NCBI GenBank assembly: GCA_027083895.1
Contig: JALWMN010000083.1
Location: 1 to 5,368, forward strand
DNA length: 5,368 bases
Direction of reading: 5' to 3'
DNA from: Campylobacteraceae bacterium
GTDB lineage: Bacteria; Campylobacterota; Campylobacteria; Campylobacterales; Sulfurovaceae
In this document: positions 1 to 4,906 of the stretch, piece after piece
Layout: every line of letters starts with the position of its first letter
How positions within the stretch are numbered: position 1 is the stretch's first letter
Program-made: the position numbers and the translations under genes
The notes under the pieces: generated by a model
Databases searched by the model: none
The model's input: the letters and a program-made list of their open reading frames with translations, nothing else
Told to the model about the DNA's origin: nothing

Positions 1-1
1 G

Positions 2-544
2 TGGGGTGCCTATTTAGGTGATGATGGTTTAGAGAATGGTATTAAGTGTTGTACCTCTTCGATTACAAGAAATCCTAATCGCTCTACTTTTGGTAAAGCG
101 AAAGCTGCTGCAAACTACTTAAATAGCCAAATGGCTAAGTTTGAGGCTATAGAGAATGGTTTTGATGAAGCCCTGATGCTTGATGAAAATGGCTTTATGG
201 CCGAAGGTACCGGTGAGTGTATCTTTTTAGTTAGAGATGGCAAGCTTATTAGCCCACCAAATGATAACTCGCTAGAGTCTATTACTCAAGCTACTATTTT
301 AGAGTTAGCAAAAGATATGGGTATTGAGATCGAGAGAAGAAACATTACAAGAGATGAAATTTACATTGCAGATGAGCTATTCTTAACAGGAACTGCAGCA
401 GAGGTTACACCTGTAAATTCACTTGATCATCGTATAATTGGAAATGGTAAGAGAGGGGAGATGACAAAAAAACTCCAAGAGGCCTATTTTGATGTAGTTT
501 ATGGTAGAGATCCAAACTACGAGCACTATTTAACATATATATAA
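2..544 (+). CDS. ilvE: Branched-chain amino acid aminotransferase, 3' part
   Basis: Class IV (fold-type IV) PLP-dependent aminotransferase that interconverts valine, leucine and isoleucine with their 2-oxo acids, using glutamate/2-oxoglutarate; cytosolic. The frame is open from the left edge and 180 residues are visible, against about 300 for the whole enzyme, so the N-terminal 40% lies outside the window. It opens with WGAYLG, a family hallmark. The lysine in AKAAANYLNS (fragment residue 34, codon 101-103) aligns with the PLP Schiff-base lysine of E. coli IlvE. EGTGECIF matches the EGxGEN-type cofactor motif, and GTAAEVTPV is the conserved C-terminal motif. The first in-frame ATG (131) is internal, because the catalytic lysine lies before it, so it is not the start. 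The stop is TAA, with an SPFH gene 15 bases downstream on the same strand, suggesting cotranscription. The identity is secure; the 5' end cannot be seen. Confidence 0.96.
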   Translation, partial: WGAYLGDDGLENGIKCCTSSITRNPNRSTFGKAKAAANYLNSQMAKFEAIENGFDEALMLDENGFMAEGTGECIFLVRDGKLISPPNDNSLESITQATILELAKDMGIEIERRNITRDEIYIADELFLTGTAAEVTPVNSLDHRIIGNGKRGEMTKKLQEAYFDVVYGRDPNYEHYLTYI

Positions 545-559
545 ATTTAAGGAGGCATT

Positions 560-1657
560 ATGCCAGCAGATATGAATGACTATTTTAAGAAGCGGAGGCC
601 AAGTAGTGAGCCTCCAAAAGAGAGTGGAAGTAAAGGTGGAGGTGGTTTAGAGCCACCAATGAATATAGGGAATTTTGGTGGCAAGGGATTTGGCTCAATT
701 GTAGTAATTGCAGCTATTGTTGTAGGGCTCTTTTTACTAAAACCATTTACAATTATTAACTCTGGAGAGGTTGGTATTAAGGTAAGAACTGGTAAATTTC
801 AAGAGCAGCCATTAGGTCCTGGTTTACACTTTTATATTCCTATTTTTGAGAAGATTATTCCTGTAAATGTTCGAGTAAAGATGATTACTTATAGTAATAG
901 CCATAAGCAGGTTTTAGCTGATGGCTCTTTACGCTATGAGGGGGGATTAAGAAGAAATTCAGCGATTCGTGTTATGGATAGTAGAGGACTCTATGTCGAT
1001 ATAGATTTAGCAGTTCAATACCATTTACGGCCAGAGAGTGCTCCAAAGACAATTGCAAATTGGGGAACTGCGTGGGAAGATAAGATTATCAATACGAAGG
1101 TGCGTGAGATTGTAAGAGATGTCATAGGAAAGTATCCAGCAGAACTCTTACCACAAAAGAGACAAGAGATAGCAAAAGAGATTCAAGAAAATTTACGAAA
1201 AAGGGTTGAAGCAATTCCTGGAACTCCAGTAGTGTTAGATTCTGTAGAGCTTAGAAATATTCAGTTGCCTACAAAGATTCAAGAGAAGATAGAGGAGTTA
1301 CAAGCAGAGAAGCAAAATGTCATGATTGCTGAGCAGCAAAAAGAGCGTGCAAAAAGAGAAGCAGAGAGAAAAGCAGAGATTGCTCGTGGTGAAGCTGAAA
1401 AGAAACGAATTGAGGCTCAAGGGCATGCAGATAAGATTACAATTGAAGCAAATGCTCAAGCAAAGGCAAATAGGCTAATCTCTGACTCCTTAACTGATAG
1501 ATTACTACAACTAAAACAGATTGAGACACAAAATAGATTTAATGAGGCTCTAAAAGTTAACAAAGATGCTAAGATCTTCTTAACACCTGGTGGAGCAGTA
1601 CCAAATATCTGGATAGATTCAAAAGATAAACAAAAAACTTCTACACTAAGTAACTAA
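560..1657 (+). CDS. SPFH/Band-7 (prohibitin-like) inner-membrane protein
   Basis: This 365-residue protein has the layout of prohibitin/HflC-type SPFH proteins. A Gly/Pro-rich cytosolic N-terminus (about 1-43) is followed by one hydrophobic membrane segment (about 44-64). The SPFH domain (about 66-245) shows the typical start SGEVGIKVRTGKF, then GPGLHFYIPIFEKI and the strand-rich VDIDLAVQYHL. A long charged coiled coil (about 240-305), rich in Ala, Glu, Lys and Arg, leads to a short C-terminal tail without a second membrane helix. Such proteins oligomerise at membranes and organise proteases or lipid microdomains; no substrate is evident here. The start is fixed by AAGGAGG at 549-555, four bases before the ATG. 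It sits 15 bases after ilvE. From memory, Campylobacter has the same pair (Cj0269c/Cj0268c), and Cj0268c has been linked to host-cell adhesion and invasion. The family call is firm; the cellular role is not. HflC proper is less likely because no hflK neighbour is present. Confidence 0.93.
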   Translation: MPADMNDYFKKRRPSSEPPKESGSKGGGGLEPPMNIGNFGGKGFGSIVVIAAIVVGLFLLKPFTIINSGEVGIKVRTGKFQEQPLGPGLHFYIPIFEKIIPVNVRVKMITYSNSHKQVLADGSLRYEGGLRRNSAIRVMDSRGLYVDIDLAVQYHLRPESAPKTIANWGTAWEDKIINTKVREIVRDVIGKYPAELLPQKRQEIAKEIQENLRKRVEAIPGTPVVLDSVELRNIQLPTKIQEKIEELQAEKQNVMIAEQQKERAKREAERKAEIARGEAEKKRIEAQGHADKITIEANAQAKANRLISDSLTDRLLQLKQIETQNRFNEALKVNKDAKIFLTPGGAVPNIWIDSKDKQKTSTLSN

Positions 1658-1677
1658 GTCGCTACATTCGTAGCGGC
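1658..1677 (+). other. Intergenic hairpin between SPFH gene and hisIE
   Basis: The SPFH stop codon is directly followed by an inverted repeat: GTCGCTAC, loop ATTC, GTAGCGGC. It forms eight pairs, one of them a T-G wobble. No T-tract follows (the next bases are AAACTTTGG), so it is not a standard intrinsic terminator. A role in mRNA processing or stability, or partial termination within the operon, is inferred. The Shine-Dalgarno of hisIE (GGAG, 1685-1688) starts eight bases after the stem, so the hairpin leaves it free. Confidence 0.6.
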
Positions 1678-1693
1678 AAACTTTGGAGCTAAG

Positions 1694-2362
1694 ATGAGAA
1701 TAAATTGGGAAAAAAATCGACTTCTTCCAGCTATTGCACAAGATAGTAAGAGTAATCAGGTATTAATGCTAGCTTACATGAATGAAGAGGCGTATAATTT
1801 GACGCTTGAAACAGGGTTTGCACACTACTTTAGCCGCTCGAAACAGAGAATTTGGAAAAAGGGGGAGAGTAGCGGGCATACCCAAAAGGTAGTAGATCTT
1901 CTTATTGATTGTGATGCAGATACGATACTACTTAAAGTGGAACAAAAGGGTGTGGCGTGCCATACTGGAAGAGAGAGTTGTTTCTTTACTTCAGTGATAC
2001 AAGAGCAAGAAGTACTTAAGCCAACAGTTGATATTGATAGCAAATATAGTGTTGTTGATAGACTCTACCATACTATTTTAGAGCGAAAAATGGGCGAGGG
2101 TAAAAAGTCGTGGACAAAGAAGTTGCTTGATGATAAAGAGCTTTTATTAAGCAAGATTAGAGAAGAGGCAGATGAGCTTTGTGTCGCAATTGATAAAGAG
2201 AGTGATGAGCAAGTTATCTATGAAGCTGCAGATTTGCTGTACCATTCGCTTGTTGGTTTAGGCTTGCGAGATATATCGCCAGATCGTGTAAAACAGGAGC
2301 TTCAAAGACGATTTGGAGTAAGTGGCATAGTAGAAAAAGAGAGTAGAAAAGAAAAAAGGTAG
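1694..2362 (+). CDS. hisIE: Bifunctional PR-AMP cyclohydrolase / PR-ATP pyrophosphatase
   Basis: Fusion enzyme for steps 2 and 3 of histidine biosynthesis: the HisE domain hydrolyses phosphoribosyl-ATP to phosphoribosyl-AMP plus pyrophosphate, and the HisI domain opens the adenine ring of PR-AMP to give ProFAR. Residues 1-100 are His[30 protein letters not shown], the acidic metal site DCDAD (72-76) and zinc-type cysteines C73, C89 and C96 (CHTGRESC). After a linker, residues 120-208 are HisE: an all-alpha MazG-like domain with EEADE (157-161) and YEAAD (176-180), the expected magnesium-binding ExxE/ExxD pattern. At 222 residues it has the usual length of a HisIE fusion, and all expected motifs are intact. 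GGAG at 1685-1688 lies five bases before the ATG. The gene is 36 bases after the SPFH gene on the same strand, with no other his gene in the window. The stop is TAG, and no intrinsic terminator is evident immediately after it. Confidence 0.97.
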   Translation: MRINWEKNRLLPAIAQDSKSNQVLMLAYMNEEAYNLTLETGFAHYFSRSKQRIWKKGESSGHTQKVVDLLIDCDADTILLKVEQKGVACHTGRESCFFTSVIQEQEVLKPTVDIDSKYSVVDRLYHTILERKMGEGKKSWTKKLLDDKELLLSKIREEADELCVAIDKESDEQVIYEAADLLYHSLVGLGLRDISPDRVKQELQRRFGVSGIVEKESRKEKR

Positions 2363-2372
2363 TAAATATCTA

Positions 2373-2561
2373 TTGAACTCTCTAAAAAACTATCAATTGA
2401 ACCAAAAATTTTCATTAAAGATTAACAATCTTTCGCGAATCATTTAGCTATGGGCATTTAAAAAACTCATCAATTAACCTATGGGTTAACCTCAAGATTT
2501 TTGTAAACACCCTTCACTTTAGCACTTGCCAAATCTTTCTTAAGTCTAATACAAAATTTGG
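2373..2561 (+). repeat. Diverged direct repeat, copy A
   Basis: Positions 2396-2561 align almost without gaps to 3375-3541. By hand count there are about 29 mismatches and one gap over 167 columns, roughly 80% identity. The 29 bases just before (2373-2401, TTGAACTCTCT... to TTGAA) match 26 of 29 bases found just after copy B (3543-3571), so the complete unit is about 190 bases and behaves like part of a tandem series. Inside copy A are three inverted repeats: AAAGATT/AATCTTT (2417-2433), TTAACC-TATG-GGTTAA (2474-2489) and AAGATTT/AAATCTT (2494-2500 with 2531-2537). The ends carry loosely inverted CCAAAAATTT and AAAATTTGG. No gene is recognised in it. Its function is unknown: a dispersed structured repeat, a MITE-like element or a relic are all possible. 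Confidence 0.85.
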
Positions 2562-2573
2562 GACAGAAAAAGC

Positions 2574-2602
2574 TTTACAAAACCTTTTTAATATTGTATA
2601 AT
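2574..2602 (+). promoter_or_regulatory. Sigma70-type promoter of the small exported-protein gene
   Basis: TTTACA (2574-2579) and a perfect TATAAT (2597-2602) are separated by exactly 17 bases. Transcription would start near 2609, giving a leader of about 25 bases with AAAGG (2623-2627) six bases before the ATG at 2634. The motif AATATT occurs at 2590, 2600 and 2610, one helical turn apart across the -10 box, which could be a binding site or simply AT-rich sequence. The promoter begins just after repeat copy A ends, so the small gene has its own transcription unit, separate from hisIE. Confidence 0.75.
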
Positions 2603-2633
2603 ATTAGAAAATATTAGATTAGAAAGGTTTGGG

Positions 2634-3023
2634 ATGAAAAAGGTAACACTATTTTCACTACTATCATTTTCGATTCTTTTTGCAAATCCTGCAGTAATGG
2701 GTGGTATTACCTATAATTTTGGGAGTAGTTCAGATGCATTAGCAAATCTTGGAGCCTCATTGAAGATTCTTTCGACAGCTGAAGAGAATAAACCTGTTGT
2801 TGGGGCTGGGGTGAGCTTCTATCCGTTAGCAAAGGGTGATAAACAGTTTGGATTAGATATTAGTGCTGGTTATAACTTTAAAAAAGGTGCAATCATGGGA
2901 GGTTGGGATTTCTTAAAAGAGCAACCAAGTCTCTCACTAGGGTATAATAAAGAGATTAGTACTGAAGATTCTAATGTTGCTGATACAATTCAAGATGCTC
3001 GTTGTAAAAATGCGAAGAAGTAG
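2634..3023 (+). CDS. Small exported beta-rich protein of unknown function
   Basis: I do not assign this 129-residue protein to a named family. The N-terminus is a clear Sec signal peptide: MKK, a hydrophobic core to residue 16, and a probable signal peptidase I cut after Ala17 (SILFA, then NPA). There is no lipobox cysteine. The mature part (about 112 residues) is a series of short alternating, glycine-rich stretches ending in aromatics: GGITYNF (24-29), LANLGASLKIL (37-46), VVGAGVSFYPL (56-65), FGLDISAGYNF (72-82), GAIMGGWDF (85-93) and SLSLGYN (99-105). This looks like a small beta-barrel or beta-sheet domain in the periplasm or outer membrane. The polar tail (106-129) has one cysteine (C124) and ends in basic residues. 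It has a good promoter and ribosome site, lies alone between the two repeat copies, and ends in TAG. It could be a shortened descendant of a larger porin-like protein, but no frameshifted continuation is visible after the stop. Confidence 0.82.
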   Translation: MKKVTLFSLLSFSILFANPAVMGGITYNFGSSSDALANLGASLKILSTAEENKPVVGAGVSFYPLAKGDKQFGLDISAGYNFKKGAIMGGWDFLKEQPSLSLGYNKEISTEDSNVADTIQDARCKNAKK

Positions 3024-3374
3024 GGTTGCAATATAGGAGATGTTTCAAAGTTTAATAATTTGGAATAGGGATTATCACTTAGTGTATAAAGAGTGCTCTT
3101 ACTATTGCTATCTCCATTCTTAAAAGTGTAGAAAAGATAGTGATTTGCACAAAGGCATTTCTATCTTTAGGATAGTGGAGAATCATAATCGTAAGAGCCA
3201 AAAGTTTGCCTAAGATTAATCCTTTGAGTCATGGTGTAAGACCACCAATCTATAGTGGAGATTATCCCCAGTGATTAAAAGCTGAAAGATTTGACTATTG
3301 ATCTAATTTCTAAGGAACCATAGGAAGCACATCGATTACACTAGCAATTGCTTTTTAGAGTAGGCAATAAATAT
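3024..3374. other. Gene-free stretch after the small exported-protein gene
   Basis: I see no supportable gene on either strand in these roughly 350 bases; forward frames close quickly. The longest reading I tried is 27 codons from 3040, with its AGGAG touching the ATG. The stretch is rich in inverted repeats: the long dyad at 3069-3222, then TGGTG/CACCA (3232-3236 with 3243-3247), AATCT/AGATT (3247-3251 with 3259-3263) and ATTGC/GCAAT (3347-3351 with 3364-3368). It could encode a structured RNA or be decayed DNA; the sequence alone does not decide. Confidence 0.6.
3069..3222. other. Long imperfect dyad (possible structured RNA or decayed inverted repeat)
   Basis: Six complementary segments occur in nested order around a centre near 3150: GGATTA (3069-3074) with TAATCC (3217-3222), CTTAG (3078-3082) with CTAAG (3210-3214), GCTCTTAC (3095-3102) with GTAAGAGC (3191-3198), ATT (3104-3106) with AAT (3187-3189), TCTCCA (3111-3116) with TGGAGA (3176-3181), and AAAGATAG (3133-3140) with CTATCTTT (3161-3168). 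That gives 36 base pairs with mostly similar-sized internal loops and a 20-base end loop. No T-tract follows, so it is not an ordinary terminator. No promoter is identified directly in front of it; it may be the 3' untranslated region of the small exported-protein gene. Confidence 0.5.
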
Positions 3375-3571
3375 ATTGAACCAAAAATTTGCATTAGAGA
3401 TTAACAACCTTTAACAAATCATTTGCTTTAGGGCATTTACAAGAATCCATCAATTAACCTTTTGGTTAATCTTAAGATTTTTGCAAACACCCTAAAACAA
3501 AGCATTTGCCAAATCTTTGCTAATTCTAATACAAAATTTGGTTTGAATTCTCTGAAAAACTATAAATTGAA
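3375..3571 (+). repeat. Diverged direct repeat, copy B, plus start of the next unit
   Basis: Positions 3375-3541 match copy A (2396-2561) at roughly 80%, and 3543-3571 match the bases preceding copy A (26 of 29). The hairpins are kept: ATTAACC-TTTT-GGTTAAT (3453-3470) is longer and perfect here, and AAGATTT/AAATCTT (3474-3480 with 3511-3517) continues inward as GCAAA/TTTGC (3483-3487 with 3505-3509), where copy A has a G-T wobble in place of one pair. The first stem of copy A is imperfect here. A reading frame from TTG 3462 to 3689 crosses the copy and the hairpins after it; I consider it fortuitous. Confidence 0.85.
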
Positions 3572-3591
3572 TGAGAGTTTTATAATTTTAG

Positions 3592-3619
3592 AAAAAATTT
3601 ATCTTAGCCGCAAGGCTAA
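3592..3619 (-). terminator. Second hairpin with T-run, possible backup terminator of prfB
   Basis: TTAGCC (3604-3609) and GGCTAA (3614-3619) form a six-pair stem. The loop on the plus strand is GCAA, a GNRA tetraloop. In the minus direction it is followed by GATAAA and then six T (plus-strand A at 3592-3597). The T-run starts six bases after the stem, farther than usual, so this may be a weak second terminator or a separate repeat unit. Confidence 0.4.
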
Positions 3620-3654
3620 AAAAGAGCACTTAATCCCAAAAGGGAGCGTTAGTG
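3618..3654 (-). terminator. Probable intrinsic terminator of prfB
   Basis: Read on the minus strand, CACTAA, CGC, TCCC, loop TTTT, GGGA, TTAAGTG forms a stem of ten pairs (four G-C-rich inner pairs, then six outer pairs after a three-base bulge) and is followed by CTCTTTTTT (the T-tract is plus-strand 3618-3623). This is the standard stem plus U-run layout, placed about 70-110 bases after the prfB stop. In the plus direction no T-tract follows, so it should act only on leftward transcription. Confidence 0.72.
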
Positions 3655-3667
3655 TTCGCAAAGCGAA
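3655..3667. other. Short hairpin abutting the prfB terminator
   Basis: TTCGC, loop AAA, GCGAA: a five-pair stem immediately next to the terminator stem at 3627-3654. Together with the stem at 3604-3619 it makes three hairpins within 64 bases. Confidence 0.45.
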
Positions 3668-3726
3668 AAATTATATCTATCTTGAGTGAAATCAATGGTT
3701 TTTCAGAGGTTTCATATTGTGTATTT

Positions 3727-4845
3727 CTAAGCACTTTCGTTATCTTTGCGTTCATTTGCTTGTGCAATAAGAACTCCTTCTAAAAGCTTATCAATATCTC
3801 CATCTAAAATTGCTTCTACATTTGTGTAGGCTTCATTAGATCGATTATCTTTGACTTGTTGGTATGGCTGTAGAACATAGGAGCGGATCTGGTGTCCCCA
3901 TCCAATCTCACTCTTTTCTATACCATCGATTTTGGCTTGTTTTTTTGCCATTTCATATTCATAGAGTCTTGATTTGAGCATCTTCATAGCTGCAGCTTTA
4001 TTCTTATGTTGGCTTCTATCGTTTTGGCACTGCACTACAATTCCTGTAGGAATATGGGTAATTCTAATAGCACTCTCAGTCTTATTTACATGTTGCCCAC
4101 CAGCACCGCTAGCTCTATAGGTATCGATTCGTATATCTTTATCCTCTATCTCTATATCGATATCGTCATCTATCTCTGGCGAAACCATAACTGAACTAAA
4201 AGAGGTGTGACGTTTTGCATTTGCATCAAAGGGTGAAATTCTAACAAGTCTATGGATGCCATTTTCGACTTTGAGGTAACCGTAGGCATTTTCGCCCTTT
4301 ATAATAAAAGAGACATCTTTAATGCCTGCCTCTTCTCCTGGTTGGTAGTCGAGCACCTCTACTTTAAAGCCGTGCCGTTCTGCCCATCTTAGGTACATTC
4401 TATAGAGCATGCTTGCCCAATCTTGGCTCTCTGTTCCACCAGCACCAGGGTGGATAGAGACAATAGCATTATTGGAGTCATGCTCACCACTTAGCATTAT
4501 TTGGATCTCTAGCTTTTGGATATGCTCTTTGAGGTTCTCTGCCTCTTCAAAAAGCATTTCGAGTGTCTCTTCGTCGTTTTCTGCTTTTGCAAGTTCAAAA
4601 TACTCTATTGCATCATTTAGTGCGTCGTTAGCTTCGTTGTAGACATTTAAGATTCGTTCTAGTTTTCTCTTCTCTTGGGAGACTTTTGCAGCCTCTTTTG
4701 CATTACTCCAAAACTCTGGATCTTGCTCGATACTCTCTATCTCTTTTAATCTCTTTTCAATCTTATCTGGTTGCGTAATACCAGTAATATTTGACATTTT
4801 AGTCTGGAGTCTCTTTAATAACTCTCCATACTCATAGCTATCCAT
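3727..4845 (-). CDS. prfB: Peptide chain release factor 2
   Basis: Class I release factor that recognises UGA and UAA in the ribosomal A site and triggers peptidyl-tRNA hydrolysis. It has 372 residues, against 365 for E. coli RF2. Residues 1-115 form the helical N-terminal domain; [14 protein letters not shown] (134-147) is typical of the family; the stop-codon tripeptide SPF (204-206) identifies RF2 rather than RF1 (which has PxT); the catalytic GGQ is at 249-251 within [16 protein letters not shown]. Residue 245 before it is Ala, not the Thr found in E. coli K-12. The gene is one unbroken frame: the programmed +1 frameshift that autoregulates prfB in many bacteria, with its in-frame UGA near codon 25, is absent. 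It ends in TAG, a codon read by RF1 and not RF2. AGGA (4852-4855 on the complement) precedes the ATG by six bases. It is divergent from panC, with a hairpin terminator downstream. Confidence 0.97.
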   Translation of the reverse strand: MDSYEYGELLKRLQTKMSNITGITQPDKIEKRLKEIESIEQDPEFWSNAKEAAKVSQEKRKLERILNVYNEANDALNDAIEYFELAKAENDEETLEMLFEEAENLKEHIQKLEIQIMLSGEHDSNNAIVSIHPGAGGTESQDWASMLYRMYLRWAERHGFKVEVLDYQPGEEAGIKDVSFIIKGENAYGYLKVENGIHRLVRISPFDANAKRHTSFSSVMVSPEIDDDIDIEIEDKDIRIDTYRASGAGGQHVNKTESAIRITHIPTGIVVQCQNDRSQHKNKAAAMKMLKSRLYEYEMAKKQAKIDGIEKSEIGWGHQIRSYVLQPYQQVKDNRSNEAYTNVEAILDGDIDKLLEGVLIAQANERKDNESA

Positions 4846-4870
4846 AATCTATCCTGATTGTAATTTTTGG

Positions 4871-4876
4871 TATGAT
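4871..4876 (+). promoter_or_regulatory. Possible -10 box of panC
   Basis: TATGAT lies 30 bases before the panC ATG. No convincing -35 box stands at the right distance, but a T-rich run precedes it, and Campylobacterota promoters often lack a clear -35. It overlaps the proposed prfB -10 on the other strand by two bases. This is a weak call. Confidence 0.35.
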
Positions 4877-4903
4877 TGTATCAAAAGTTTGCCAAAAGGT
4901 AAA
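4875..4903 (-). promoter_or_regulatory. Probable promoter of prfB
   Basis: On the minus strand TTTACC (4898-4903) and TACAAT (4875-4880) are 17 bases apart, a good sigma70-like match. The start of transcription would be near 4868, giving a leader of about 23 bases that contains the AGGA ribosome site. The -35 box overlaps the panC ribosome site on the other strand. Confidence 0.6.
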
Positions 4904-4906
4904 AGT

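Noticed and set aside
131..544. Separate short gene starting at ATG 131
   Set aside because: The same frame continues to the left edge with IlvE motifs, including the catalytic lysine before this ATG.
1825..2043. Antisense open frame within hisIE
   Set aside because: It lies entirely inside a well-supported gene on the other strand and has no ribosome site or recognisable motif.
2402..2561. MITE with terminal inverted repeats CCAAAAATTT / AAAATTTGG
   Set aside because: The ends match only with a two-base gap in very AT-rich sequence, and no target-site duplication is visible; kept only as a possibility in the repeat entries.
3040..3123. 27-codon ORF directly after the small exported-protein gene
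   Set aside because: AGGAG touches the ATG, which is too close for initiation; the peptide shows no recognisable features and the region is better explained as part of the dyad.
3024..3374. tRNA, CRISPR array or fragmented gene
   Set aside because: No cloverleaf with conserved arms, no regularly spaced short repeats, and no extended frame that joins to a recognisable protein by a single frameshift.
2396..3541. Integron-type attC sites or gene cassette
   Set aside because: The paired stems do not carry the RYYYAAC/GTTRRRY core sites, and no integrase is in the window.
3462..3689. 75-codon open frame with a TTG start
   Set aside because: It runs across the end of repeat copy B and three hairpins, has no ribosome site, and its C-terminal part is just the translation of palindromes. 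Copy A does not keep the frame open.
4006..4642. Two open frames opposite prfB (4006-4194 and 4409-4642)
   Set aside because: Shadows of the prfB coding strand; compositionally biased (Ser/Ile/Leu-rich) translations without start signals.
4770..4845. Programmed frameshift at the start of prfB
   Set aside because: The reading frame is continuous with no in-frame stop in the first 30 codons.
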